A stretch of 64,000 bases of DNA from CAVOGJ01 sp963695405 (lineage in GTDB: Bacteria > Planctomycetota > Planctomycetia > Pirellulales > Pirellulaceae). The stretch lies in assembly GCA_963695405.1 (NCBI GenBank), contig CAVOGJ010000006.1, positions 1 to 64,000 of the forward strand, read 5' to 3'. Shown piece after piece: positions 1-7,771 of this stretch (positions are counted from its first letter, which is position 1; each line of letters opens with the position of its first letter). Under the pieces are notes generated by a model. That model saw only the letters and a list, made by a program, of their open reading frames with translations, did not search any database and was not told where the DNA came from. The translations under genes were made by a program, and so were the position numbers.

Positions 1-61
1 AGGGTTGTAAACGAGGAGAAGCACCGCCATCGACCCAGAAGATATGTCAGGCCATTACCGA

Positions 62-310
62 TCAAATTGCGGGGCGCACTTTTAACAGTAGCTCCAGCTT
101 TAGCGGGCTGCGTCCGTCGCTCAGTATCTGTGTCATCAGCCCGATGTGCTTCAAATGGTTAACGCACTGCGTCCGTCGCGCTGATTCACGGGCAGCTTGC
201 ACGGCAGGCAGCAAGAGTGCCACTAAAACGCCAATGATGGCAATGACGACAAGAAGTTCGACGAGCGTAAAACCAGCTTTGCCAGAAAACGAATTGCGCC
301 TGCGATTCAT
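62..310 (-). CDS. Truncated DUF1559-family type II pseudopilin
   Basis: The 82-residue product opens with a class III prepilin signal: a basic leader, the G13/F14 cleavage site followed by FTLVELLVVIAI, the conserved Glu at 18, and one hydrophobic helix to about residue 38. The AVQAARESARRTQC segment is the DUF1559 signature of planctomycete pseudopilins. The family is normally about 250-400 residues. Here similarity stops after KHIGL (about residue 57), where the usual LHNYHD block should follow, and the frame ends 25 residues later in unrelated sequence. A 13-bp direct repeat (CTGCGTCCGTCGC at 108-120 and 167-179) brackets the point where similarity is lost. I infer a truncated or decayed copy; an assembly junction is also possible. 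Confidence 0.75.
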   Translation of the reverse strand: MNRRRNSFSGKAGFTLVELLVVIAIIGVLVALLLPAVQAARESARRTQCVNHLKHIGLMTQILSDGRSPLKLELLLKVRPAI

Positions 311-696
311 GTCAATACCTCGGAGCGAACAGCCGGGAATGCCTCAGCGACAAACAAGTGGCTAATAACACATCGCCAGGGGGGCCAAGGGACACGGGTG
401 GGCAACGGTCCGCTCCGCAGGGGACGCGAAACAGGGAACGTTGGAGCTTGGTGGGAAGGGGGTAGGAACTCTTGCCGGTGCAACGCCGAACAGGTCGCCC
501 GCGAGTCTAGTTTCTTGTTGTTTTACGTGTCAAGTTCGGAATATTTGGCCGATGGTCATTGCGACTGAAGTGGATAAGAATTGACACATCGTGCGGAATC
601 GCGCCGCACGGCACCGGGGTCCATCACTTCACGGCCCACCAGACTCCGGCTGTCGAAGACGTTGCCACGGTTCGACGCGACGCCGGGCGACGGTGC
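311..696. other. Intergenic stretch without a recognised gene
   Basis: This 386-bp gap lies between two minus-strand genes. No open frame has recognisable homology, and no clear repeat or RNA was seen. It should contain the promoter of the truncated pseudopilin gene. Confidence 0.5.
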
Positions 697-1521
697 CTAC
701 TCGGTCGCCGCGACTGCCGCCGTCGCGGCGGCGGGTTGAATTCCGAGTCGGCGGAACATCGACTTGCCCCGTAGCGTGAGGTCGGTCACGAACAGGAACT
801 GATCTCGACTGTCGATCGGGTAGGCCTTCAGTTGATAGTGGGTGCCCCAGGGATTCTCGGTGGCTACGACAAGGATAGGTTTCCGCATTTGCAGAAAGGG
901 ACTAGCGAGTGCGACATCGCGCAACCTCTGCTCGACCAAGCGACCGTCGTGGTCGGGGTGTAAGTAGAAGTCGGCCACACACATCAGTTCGCGTTTACCG
1001 TGATTGCTGTTGCGGATCGCCGTCGTCCAGAGTTTGCTATGCGGCAGAGTGACGACCGTGTCATACGGAGTGACGATCTCGATCGTTCGCAAATTCAGCG
1101 AACGGACCTCTCCGTAATGCTCATCGATTTGAATCCAGTCGCCGTTGCGGTAGGGTCGCTCGTAAAGTGCTACGACGCCGGCAAGCAGGCTGCTGGCATA
1201 ATCTTTAAAGGCAAAGCCGAGTGCCAAGGCCAAGGTGCCGGAAATCGCAAGCAGGTTTTGTGGCGTCGGATGTATAAATAGAGGGATCACATAGGCGACA
1301 ACACCCAGCATAACGACCACTCGGAGAATGGGTTCCCACGGGAGTATCCATAACCGAAATCGGTCGGGCATTCGCCTGGCCAGCCAAGGTACACTCCAGC
1401 GGATGACCAAAACCACCACCAGTCCGATGGCCAGTGCGGAAATGCATTCCCACCAGCGAATTTCATTCCATGCGCGTAGAATCCGTGCGACTTCTTGTTG
1501 CGAAACGTTGTTTGTCGGCAT
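697..1521 (-). CDS. Small-conductance mechanosensitive channel (MscS family)
   Basis: The 274-residue membrane protein has three hydrophobic segments (about 25-45, 65-83 and 91-120). The third is the glycine/alanine-rich pore helix typical of MscS (LAISGTLALALGFAFKDYAS). It runs into the beta-domain block RPYRNGDWIQI at 122-132 and a TPYDTVVTLPHSKL segment at 151-164, where MscS proteins carry their conserved Asn-containing loop. The short N-terminus and 274-residue length fit the minimal MscS class. It would release solutes on hypo-osmotic shock. It lies 35 bp downstream of a same-strand ATPase-like gene and is probably co-transcribed with it. The Ala-rich last 15 residues are low complexity. 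Confidence 0.9.
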   Translation of the reverse strand: MPTNNVSQQEVARILRAWNEIRWWECISALAIGLVVVLVIRWSVPWLARRMPDRFRLWILPWEPILRVVVMLGVVAYVIPLFIHPTPQNLLAISGTLALALGFAFKDYASSLLAGVVALYERPYRNGDWIQIDEHYGEVRSLNLRTIEIVTPYDTVVTLPHSKLWTTAIRNSNHGKRELMCVADFYLHPDHDGRLVEQRLRDVALASPFLQMRKPILVVATENPWGTHYQLKAYPIDSRDQFLFVTDLTLRGKSMFRRLGIQPAAATAAVAATE

Positions 1522-1556
1522 CGACGCATTACCTTGCTAGAACAGTGGTTCGGTCG

Positions 1557-2816
1557 TCAGAGGGCATCGATGATAAATTCCGCGCCCTGCAAGTCTCGCC
1601 TGACCAGCGAATAGGCGGCCAGTGACACGTTGAGTGTCTCGTCATTCACTTCAAGGATATTGGCTCCCAACAGTTCGGCCACCCGACGCTGCAATTCGTC
1701 CGCGGGGAACGGTAAGAGTGTCAACAGCAGCGACCAGCGGAGCCCGCCATGAATCAGCAGCGAATGCAGTAGATAGCGATGGACGCGGTCGATACCCATG
1801 GGGAGTTGCGGAAGCGTAAGTTCGGAAGGTGGTTCGACCCACAGGACCGAGCGAGTTGATTTGATCGTGGGCGACTTGTCGGTGTCATCCGAATGAGTAC
1901 GCAGGCTATTCCGCCACAGTGCCAAGGCAACGGCGGGATTTCCCCGGGCCCGCGCTGCCAGTTTTCGAATCAGTTCCGGAACGCGAACTTGCGACTGTTG
2001 TTTGTTTTCTCGGTCCGACGGGGACGGTGCGGGAAACACTGGTTCATCGCTGCCGCTTTGGCGAAATTCGAATTCCTGTAGATTCAGGAATTCTCGGAGC
2101 AAGAGGTCGAGACGTTCGGCGTCGAACGGGGCCAGGACCCTCGGTTCGCCAAGTATGTCCTCAATGCCGATGGCGGCTTGTAAGAATGCCCACGCCCAGC
2201 TGTCGCAACCAATCAGGGCCCGCGTGTTGGAGCCGCTGAGTCGATCCACGAGTGTCCGAACGACAGAGAGCCCTTCCTGGTGACGAAAAAACCAATGCTC
2301 AAGGTTCGAAATCACCACCGGCTCGACCACAGATGGGCTCACAGGTGCCAATTCCGACACGGTCCTTTGTGCGGCTCGGAGGATCGTGTCCGGCGACGGG
2401 TGTGTCAGGACTTGGAGTCTTCGTTCGCGAGCCAACGTTTGGAGCACGTGGCCAAAGCTGCAACCGGGGGCGCCGACGAAGATCTGCAGCCGCCGCTCCG
2501 GCCGTTTCTGCTCGAACCAGTCTTCACCCACGTCGCGAGCTAGCGGCTGGGCGAGCCGTTTCCAATTCGTATCGAGGTGGATTGCCTGTAGCAATTCGGC
2601 CGTTGGGCGAGCACCAACGGGGGCGGCGTTTTTCGACTTGTTCTGAGAAGCCGCAAACAGTCCCCGTAGCCACTTCCACACGCGCCATATTCCGCCGCTC
2701 GCCGCGTCGTTTGCCGGGGGGAGCGGAGCGGTAAAATCAGCGGCCGGGATAAGTCGCCAGAGTTCGCTCGGATCTTGCATATCGAGTTCTTCATGATCGA
2801 AGATTGGATCCGCCAT
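1557..2816 (-). CDS. Uncharacterised protein with degenerate ATPase-like core, upstream of mscS
   Basis: The 419-residue protein is cytoplasmic by appearance. Residues 110-125 (LQIFVGAPGCSFGHVL) resemble a beta-strand plus P-loop turn but lack the GK[ST] of a working Walker A. A later VVISNLEHWF strand could be the Walker B position, and ALIGCDSWAW resembles a sensor strand. The C-terminal 100 residues look like a winged-helix or lid domain. I read it as a STAND/AAA-like ATPase relative that may not bind ATP. Residues 1-12 (MADPIFDHEELD) and the whole 5' leader are nearly identical to the start of the four-helix-bundle gene at 5238, so this gene seems to have acquired its start from that element. 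Its position just upstream of mscS suggests a linked role. Confidence 0.6.
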   Translation of the reverse strand: MADPIFDHEELDMQDPSELWRLIPAADFTAPLPPANDAASGGIWRVWKWLRGLFAASQNKSKNAAPVGARPTAELLQAIHLDTNWKRLAQPLARDVGEDWFEQKRPERRLQIFVGAPGCSFGHVLQTLARERRLQVLTHPSPDTILRAAQRTVSELAPVSPSVVEPVVISNLEHWFFRHQEGLSVVRTLVDRLSGSNTRALIGCDSWAWAFLQAAIGIEDILGEPRVLAPFDAERLDLLLREFLNLQEFEFRQSGSDEPVFPAPSPSDRENKQQSQVRVPELIRKLAARARGNPAVALALWRNSLRTHSDDTDKSPTIKSTRSVLWVEPPSELTLPQLPMGIDRVHRYLLHSLLIHGGLRWSLLLTLLPFPADELQRRVAELLGANILEVNDETLNVSLAAYSLVRRDLQGAEFIIDAL

Positions 2817-2927
2817 GACCGCCCCTCCTTTTCGATTACGAGCACGAGCACCGCTGCGCTGAGCACGAGCACGAGCACGAGTAGTGTTTGACGTCGAATC
2901 CAGTTTCGATGAACTCAGGGCCAGAAC
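2781..2927 (-). repeat. Inverted copy of the four-helix-bundle element leader
   Basis: The reverse complement of this 147-bp segment matches 5121-5273 almost perfectly. It has one fewer copy of the TCGTGC hexamer (3 against 4) and one substitution (GGATCC against GGATCA). The shared part includes the hexamer tract, the AAAAGGAGGGG ribosome-binding site, the ATG and 12 codons. Similarity stops abruptly at both ends. The pair forms a 2.3-kb inverted arrangement around the BBP7 gene. Confidence 0.95.
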
Positions 2928-3277
2928 AACAGGCGCTCACGAGCCAGGGTGGTTCAAAGTGCCATCGATCGCCATACGAGCACGACTTCTACCCTCAACG
3001 TGGCTAGAGAAGGCCTCGCGACATCCGTGATCGGTTCGGTTGTGGCGGATACGGTGACGGTTGTCAAGTTGGCGAAAGTGTAACGGTTATGCGGAGGGCG
3101 AGCACTGGAAAGATTAACGATTGTTCCGGCAAGTCGGTTCGTACTTTAATTCGTAAATGCAACGGAAACTCCGGACCGACGAATACTACGACTTGTTACC
3201 GGCCGCTTGGCGCGAATGTTCCTAACTTAACGAACCGCCGGCCTCCTAATCTCACTCGGTCCCTAGAGTCTTTTCCC
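2928..3277. other. Intergenic stretch upstream of the BBP7 gene
   Basis: This 350-bp divergent gap holds the promoters for the BBP7 gene and probably for the gene at 1557-2816. The BBP7 frame stays open upstream to 3089, but that part lacks protein-like composition and the signal peptide begins at 3278. No repeat or RNA was recognised. Confidence 0.4.
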
Positions 3278-4993
3278 ATGCGACTGCAAATCTCAATTCG
3301 TTGGTCCGCTGCTGGACTGGTTGTGGCACTGGCCGCGCGTGTGGGCTTGTGCGACAACTATTTGTTTCCGTCAGCGGGCTCTCGCAGCCCGCTGAATTTG
3401 ACCGTGCAAGATGGTTCGCCGCCCTTACCAGCAGGCCCACCGGCCAGTCCCGGTGCAGCGGCAGCGGCGGGTACGGGTTACGGTGCGAACCATTTCGGCT
3501 CGTCGCCTGCGGCCGCCCAGGCGTATTGGGACAACGCGCGTACTGCTCAAACGCAGGCCGGTTCGCCCTACGATCGAATTCAATATAACACGGGCCCTCA
3601 GACCATCGCCGCGCCGGTGCCCCCAGGCCCATCGATGTACGGATACGGACAAGGGACGCCGCCGACGGGGCGAAGCAATGCGTTTCCGGCGGGCTCGGCC
3701 TCTTCAGCGCCGCTGCCGACCCCGAATGGTACGGATCCCGAATCACTTTATGCACCGTTGGCCGCGCCAAATTCGTCTGTACAAATGGGAGCCGCGGACG
3801 CGGCTAATGAAGTACTGGCGATACCTTGCTTGCCGTCAGCCATGCCAAATTATGGTCCTTGCGGCTCAATGGCGGCAGACGGGCAGCCTACCTGCTATGC
3901 AGGCAGCAAGCCGCCCTATCAGCGGGTCGGGTTTTTCTTTAACTGGGACCTGCTCTACGCGTCGATCGATTCCGCGTCGAGCGATCGATTTGGGATACCG
4001 GCGCCCGGTAGCGTATTGAACCAGGCGGTTCCGTTCGACTCGTTCGAGAGTCTCGGCGGGAACTTGATCAATGAATACCCCGAGTTTAGTGATCGATTGG
4101 AGTTTGGCTTCAATGACCGTTGGGGAAGCGGCAATGGGTGGCTTGTCAGTATCCTGCTGATCAACCAAGACAAGCAGGCGAGTTTGTCAGGCGGAGTGAT
4201 TGATTTTGACGATCCGCTTGGATTGTTACTGGGATTTCCTGATGCCGACTTCGATGGTTTCGCTGACGATGGAAACGGCAACAACATCTTTGGTAACTCG
4301 GGACAAGACACGAACTTTGACGGCATACCGGACACACCGGCTCCCCAGGACGATGGCGACTTGATCACCTTTCTGCCGGTCTTTTCCGACATTGCGATTT
4401 CGGTTCGTACCGAGCTGGAGGGCTTTGAGGTAATGAAATCGAATGCGTTGACGGGTGATGACCTGGGCGGATTTTTCTGGCTGGGCGGTGTGCGATTTCT
4501 GGATGTGAAAGAGCGATTTCAAATCAATGCCACGGGAAGTTTCGTGAATTATGTGAACGATGCGACCGTCGAGAACTTCATCTTTGGGCCGCAGGTCGGC
4601 ATCGGATACGGCTGGGCGGTTGGTGCCTGGCGGTTGGACGGTTCGTTTCGCTTCCTGGCGGGCGTTAACCGACAGCGAAGAACCCAGTCGGGTAGTTTGA
4701 CCGCGATCAGCGGTGGTGGCCTGAATGAACCGCTGAACCTAAACACAAGTTCGTCCCTCGATCGCACTGCGGAAGATACACAGTTTTCTCCCGTGCTCGA
4801 GTGGCGGCTGGGATCGGCGTACTATCTGGGACGCTTTGTGGCTTGGCGGTTTGGATATACGGCCTGGTACGCCGGCGGCTTGACTCGTCCTTCCAGCGGC
4901 GATTACACCTTGCCACCAGCCGCGATCAACCTGGGAAATGACGACAACATCTTCGCTTATTCCTTCACCACCGGTTTGGAATTGAGTTTCTAA
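3278..4993 (+). CDS. BBP7-type outer-membrane beta-barrel protein
   Basis: The 571-residue protein starts with a signal peptide (residues 1 to about 24, MRLQISIRW then a hydrophobic core). I chose ATG 3278 because it begins this peptide; the frame is open further upstream but reads as non-coding. Residues about 30-210 are Pro/Gly/Ala-rich and low complexity, probably a periplasmic or surface linker. From about residue 216 (RVGFFFNWDLLYASID) the pattern is alternating hydrophobic strands ending in Phe, as in outer-membrane barrels. An Asp/Asn-rich loop at about 320-358 (DADFDGFADDGNGN) resembles a calcium-binding type-3 repeat. Architecture and the opening strand fit the planctomycete BBP7 family, whose function is unknown. 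It lies between inverted copies of another gene's leader. Confidence 0.75.
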   Translation: MRLQISIRWSAAGLVVALAARVGLCDNYLFPSAGSRSPLNLTVQDGSPPLPAGPPASPGAAAAAGTGYGANHFGSSPAAAQAYWDNARTAQTQAGSPYDRIQYNTGPQTIAAPVPPGPSMYGYGQGTPPTGRSNAFPAGSASSAPLPTPNGTDPESLYAPLAAPNSSVQMGAADAANEVLAIPCLPSAMPNYGPCGSMAADGQPTCYAGSKPPYQRVGFFFNWDLLYASIDSASSDRFGIPAPGSVLNQAVPFDSFESLGGNLINEYPEFSDRLEFGFNDRWGSGNGWLVSILLINQDKQASLSGGVIDFDDPLGLLLGFPDADFDGFADDGNGNNIFGNSGQDTNFDGIPDTPAPQDDGDLITFLPVFSDIAISVRTELEGFEVMKSNALTGDDLGGFFWLGGVRFLDVKERFQINATGSFVNYVNDATVENFIFGPQVGIGYGWAVGAWRLDGSFRFLAGVNRQRRTQSGSLTAISGGGLNEPLNLNTSSSLDRTAEDTQFSPVLEWRLGSAYYLGRFVAWRFGYTAWYAGGLTRPSSGDYTLPPAAINLGNDDNIFAYSFTTGLELSF

Positions 4994-5120
4994 TCACGTT
5001 CTTCTTCGCAGAGGCGATAGAGAACAGGGGAGCGGTACCAGCGCGGCGGGAGGATCGCCCCGCGCTCGTACAGATTGCTGACCGCTACCGCTGGTCACGA
5101 GAGATGGTCGCTGATCGCTG

Positions 5121-5273
5121 GTTCTGGCCCTGAGTTCATCGAAACTGGATTCGACGTCAAACACTACTCGTGCTCGTGCTCGTGCTCGTGCTCAGCGCAG
5201 CGGTGCTCGTGCTCGTAATCGAAAAGGAGGGGCGGTCATGGCGGATCAAATCTTCGATCATGAAGAACTCGAT
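5121..5273 (+). repeat. Leader of the four-helix-bundle element (inverted partner of 2781-2927)
   Basis: This 153-bp segment carries four TCGTGC hexamers, the AGCGCAGCG core, AAAAGGAGGGG and the start of the four-helix-bundle gene. It is the reverse complement of 2781-2927 apart from one extra hexamer and one base change. Such near identity across non-coding and coding DNA points to recent duplication. Confidence 0.95.
5185..5221 (+). repeat. Left 37-bp inverted repeat flanking the four-helix-bundle gene
   Basis: These 37 bases (CTCGTGCTCAGCGCAGCGG, then hexamers, ending GTAATCG) are perfectly complementary to 5636-5672. They lie 16 bp upstream of the ATG and form the left end of the proposed element. 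Confidence 0.95.
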
Positions 5274-5675
5274 GTTTACGGTTTGTCCATCGAATACGCT
5301 GGCGAGACCTTTCGGATCGCAGAAACTCTATCCGGACTTCACCGGCACTCCCGCGATCAATGGTTGCGAGCAGCCCAGTCGATTCCGCTCAACATTGCCG
5401 AGGGAAACGGCAAACGAAGCCTCAAGGACCGTGCTCGTTTCTTCGATATTTCGCGCGGCTCGGCATTGGAATGCTCGGCAATTCAGGACGTGCTGTTGAT
5501 TTCGGGCGCGATCTCGAAAGAAACGAGCGATTCGATGAAAGCCAAACTGAAACGCATCGTGGCGATGTTGACTCGCCTGGCGATGCGCTCGGACCGGGTA
5601 TCAGAGTCATCAGCATGGTATGATGACGCTGCCATCGATTACGAGCACGAGCACCGCTGCGCTGAGCACGAGTGA
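5238..5675 (+). CDS. Four-helix bundle protein (23S rRNA intervening-sequence / bAvd-like family)
   Basis: The 145-residue protein has the features of the S23/IVP four-helix-bundle family: a YGLSIEYAGETFRIAETL first helix, the QWLRAAQSIPLNIAEGNGK segment (the N-IAEG turn is the family's most conserved motif), FFDISRGSALECSAI and a C-terminal helix. Relatives are encoded in 23S rRNA intervening sequences, and the Avd protein of diversity-generating retroelements has the same fold. The start ATG follows a strong AAGGAGG at 5223-5229. The last 11 residues (YEHEHRCAEHE) are encoded by the right-hand inverted repeat, so repeat and gene are physically one unit. Function is unknown; a nucleic-acid-binding role is inference from the family. 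Confidence 0.9.
   Translation: MADQIFDHEELDVYGLSIEYAGETFRIAETLSGLHRHSRDQWLRAAQSIPLNIAEGNGKRSLKDRARFFDISRGSALECSAIQDVLLISGAISKETSDSMKAKLKRIVAMLTRLAMRSDRVSESSAWYDDAAIDYEHEHRCAEHE
5636..5672 (-). repeat. Right 37-bp inverted repeat, overlapping the end of the four-helix-bundle gene
   Basis: Perfect reverse complement of 5185-5221. It encodes the C-terminal YEHEHRCAEHE of the four-helix-bundle protein and ends 3 bp before the end of that gene. Confidence 0.95.
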
Positions 5676-5803
5676 TGGCCGCGTCAACTCACGATTTGGG
5701 CCAGAACAAACGGTTGCAGTGGAGCGGCGTAACCGGGCGTGTTCTGATGGAAAGTCAACTCACGCCGCCCACTGAACCGTAGCGTTACGGGCACGGTGCA
5801 CTC

Positions 5804-6550
5804 TCAGCCGCGACGATTGGTCCCGCGTCGATACAGTTCATAGGGATTGAGCGCCACAGCGGCAGCTCTCTTTTCGGCGCGTCGCCGCAATTGACCGTCG
5901 ATGCGGCGGCGGCTGAGCCAGCCTACGCGCGTCTTTTCCAAGTTCAGCTCCAGCATGGTCGGAATCTCTTCGACCAGTCTCGCAACGCCGCTGGTAACCT
6001 GGTTGCGGCTGAGATCCAGGGATTCGAGCGAGGGAAAACAAGACAGACGCAGCGCGTGCTTATCTTGGATTTGACTGCCGGCCAGCGTGAGTTGCCGCAA
6101 GCCGGTCAGAATTCCTTGTTCAGAGACCAGCAGTTCGACCAGTGGTGGTCCTTGGTCGGAATCCGACAGTTCAACAGAATCGATGGTCGCCGCCAATTCG
6201 GCAAATTCGCCGAACGAATTCCTCAGGCTATCCGCTTCAAAGATCGTGACGTGGGCGCCCAAGTCCCGCAGGCGATTCTCCACATCTTGCCGCGCCAGAT
6301 AGCCGTCCATGCGGTCGGCGATCCATTGCCTTTTGTTGCTGCTAAATTCGATGTAGTGGAGCGCGTGTTCGTAGGCCGTCTGGATGCTCCGAAAGTGGTT
6401 GATTTCACCACCGTGGTCGGGATGAGCCGTCTTGATCTTGTCCCGATAGGCCCGTTTGACGTCGTCCAACTCATAGGGGGGGAGCAGTCCGAGTGTGGCC
6501 ATGAATTCGGGCCGTTTGTTGGTGAGGTAGCGGGGCTCGGGGGAATTCAT
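5804..6550 (-). CDS. J-domain protein with C-terminal leucine-rich repeats
   Basis: Residues 15-65 form a J domain: helix II KRAYRDKIK, the HPD loop at 43-45 that stimulates Hsp70 ATPase, and helix III FRSIQTAYEHAL. Instead of a Gly/Phe linker or zinc finger, residues about 140-215 carry leucine-rich repeats (LRQLTLAGSQIQD, LESLDLSRNQV, MLELNLEKTRV). The tail is Arg-rich. At 248 residues with this architecture it is an atypical J protein, probably recruiting a DnaK to a client bound by the LRR part. The client is unknown. The gene is divergent from the imu cassette, 216 bp away, and the shared gap contains a candidate SOS-type operator. Confidence 0.8.
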   Translation of the reverse strand: MNSPEPRYLTNKRPEFMATLGLLPPYELDDVKRAYRDKIKTAHPDHGGEINHFRSIQTAYEHALHYIEFSSNKRQWIADRMDGYLARQDVENRLRDLGAHVTIFEADSLRNSFGEFAELAATIDSVELSDSDQGPPLVELLVSEQGILTGLRQLTLAGSQIQDKHALRLSCFPSLESLDLSRNQVTSGVARLVEEIPTMLELNLEKTRVGWLSRRRIDGQLRRRAEKRAAAVALNPYELYRRGTNRRG

Positions 6551-6587
6551 GGTTGACTGGTTTTTTGCAAAAAGGTTGGCGCCGCAG

Positions 6588-6616
6588 TTGACGGCTGTAC
6601 GATACAGACGTACAGT
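6588..6616 (+). promoter_or_regulatory. Candidate promoter of imuA overlapped by a palindromic operator
   Basis: TTGACG at 6588-6593, a 17-bp spacer and TACAGT at 6611-6616 make a sigma70-like promoter pointing at imuA. The inverted repeat CTGTAC-N9-GTACAG (6595-6600 and 6610-6615) lies across spacer and -10 box, as a repressor site would. Mutagenesis cassettes of this type are commonly LexA-controlled, so a LexA site is the natural guess. The motif is not a standard E. coli (CTGT-N8-ACAG) or Bacillus box. Confidence 0.45.
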
Positions 6617-6666
6617 ACTCGAGCTGCCAGCCCACGAGACTCACGTTTCGGGGCGCGGTGCAAGGG

Positions 6667-6732
6667 TGATCGAGGGTGATAGAGGTTGATAGAGGGTGAT
6701 CGTGGTTGATAGAGGTTGATAGAGGTTGATAG
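6667..6732 (+). repeat. 10-bp tandem repeat in the imuA leader
   Basis: About 6.5 imperfect copies of a decamer of the form GTTGATAGAG / GTGATCGAGG fill the region between the candidate promoter and the imuA start. It would form part of the 5' untranslated region. Confidence 0.85.
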
Positions 6733-6766
6733 TTCCTGGGTGTACGTCACGGGGAGTTCGCCGGAT

Positions 6767-7771
6767 ATGAACGATATGCCTCCGCTTCCGCCCGAGGGCG
6801 ATGATAAGTTGCCCGAAAAAGTCCTGCAATCCCTGCGGCAGCAGATGCGGCATTGTGAGTCGCTACATCATGTAGGGGGCGAGTTGGTTATTCCGAGTGG
6901 CTGTCCAGCGCTGGATCAGGTGCTGCCTCAGGGTGGTTTTCGCTTAGGTAGTTTGGTGGAGTGGTTGTCGGTGGGGCCGGGCAGTGGGTCCGCAACGTGG
7001 GCGTTACGGGTGGCTGAGCAAGCCCTGCAGTTGGCGGGTTCTCAGCGTCGTGGTCAGCAGCGGATGGTGGTCATCGATCAGGATCGTAGTTTTTACCCAC
7101 CGGTGGCGGCGACTCTCGGTATCGATTTGCGCCAATTGGTCGTGATTCAGCCGCGTGGCCATAGTGACTCGATCTGGGCTCTTGATCAGGCCTTACGTTG
7201 TCCAGGTGTGGCGGCGGTATGGTCGCGGCTTTCTCAACTGGCACCACGCGACTTTCGTCGGCTGCAATTGGCGGCAGAGCAGGGGGGCAGTTTGGGATTG
7301 TTGTTGCGACCGTTGACGGCTCGAGGCAAACCCTCCTGGTCCGATGTGCAATTGTTATTACAACCGTTGCCCTCCGTACCTTGGGAATCCACCGCCCGTA
7401 TCACTCAGGGCCGGTTGTTCGAGGAAGCGGCGGACGAATCGCAAGAGCGACGCGCAAAAGCCGGGACGCGGGCGGCCAGCCGCAGTTCGCCGCGGCATTG
7501 CCGTGTCCCTTGGGCCAGGCGTTGGCGAGTCGAGTTATTGCGGTGTCGAGGCGGCCGACCGATTGCGCCTTTCCATGTCGTGATGCATCCCACCACCGGC
7601 CAGCTTGTCAGTATGGAAGCGCCTGTAGGTTCCTCTTTGTACGCAGAGACCTCCGATCATGAACGGCCGAGTCTCCATCAGCACTGCCCGCCCACTTCCC
7701 AAGCGGCTGCTGTGCATCTGGCTGCCTCACTGGCCCGTCCAGCGGTTAACCGTCGCTCAGCCCGAGCTTAA
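6767..7771 (+). CDS. imuA: ImuA, RecA-like accessory protein of SOS mutagenesis
   Basis: ImuA works with ImuB and DnaE2 in translesion synthesis and binds RecA-type partners. The 334-residue product has the family's RecA-fold pattern: LPQGGFRLGSLVEWLS (P-loop region, degenerate here as GPGSGSATW), the MVVIDQDRSFYPPVAATLG block, LVVIQPRGHSDSIWALDQALRCPGVAAVW, and a C-terminal GQLVSMEAP segment. I chose ATG 6767 over the upstream 6716 because GGGGAG at 6751-6756 lies at good spacing. The gene overlaps the proposed imuB start at 7659 and heads the cassette imuA-imuB-dnaE2. Confidence 0.85.
   Translation: MNDMPPLPPEGDDKLPEKVLQSLRQQMRHCESLHHVGGELVIPSGCPALDQVLPQGGFRLGSLVEWLSVGPGSGSATWALRVAEQALQLAGSQRRGQQRMVVIDQDRSFYPPVAATLGIDLRQLVVIQPRGHSDSIWALDQALRCPGVAAVWSRLSQLAPRDFRRLQLAAEQGGSLGLLLRPLTARGKPSWSDVQLLLQPLPSVPWESTARITQGRLFEEAADESQERRAKAGTRAASRSSPRHCRVPWARRWRVELLRCRGGRPIAPFHVVMHPTTGQLVSMEAPVGSSLYAETSDHERPSLHQHCPPTSQAAAVHLAASLARPAVNRRSARA

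Noticed and set aside
3089..3277. Longer N-terminus for the BBP7 protein
   Set aside because: Residues before ATG 3278 lack coding character and would bury the signal peptide.
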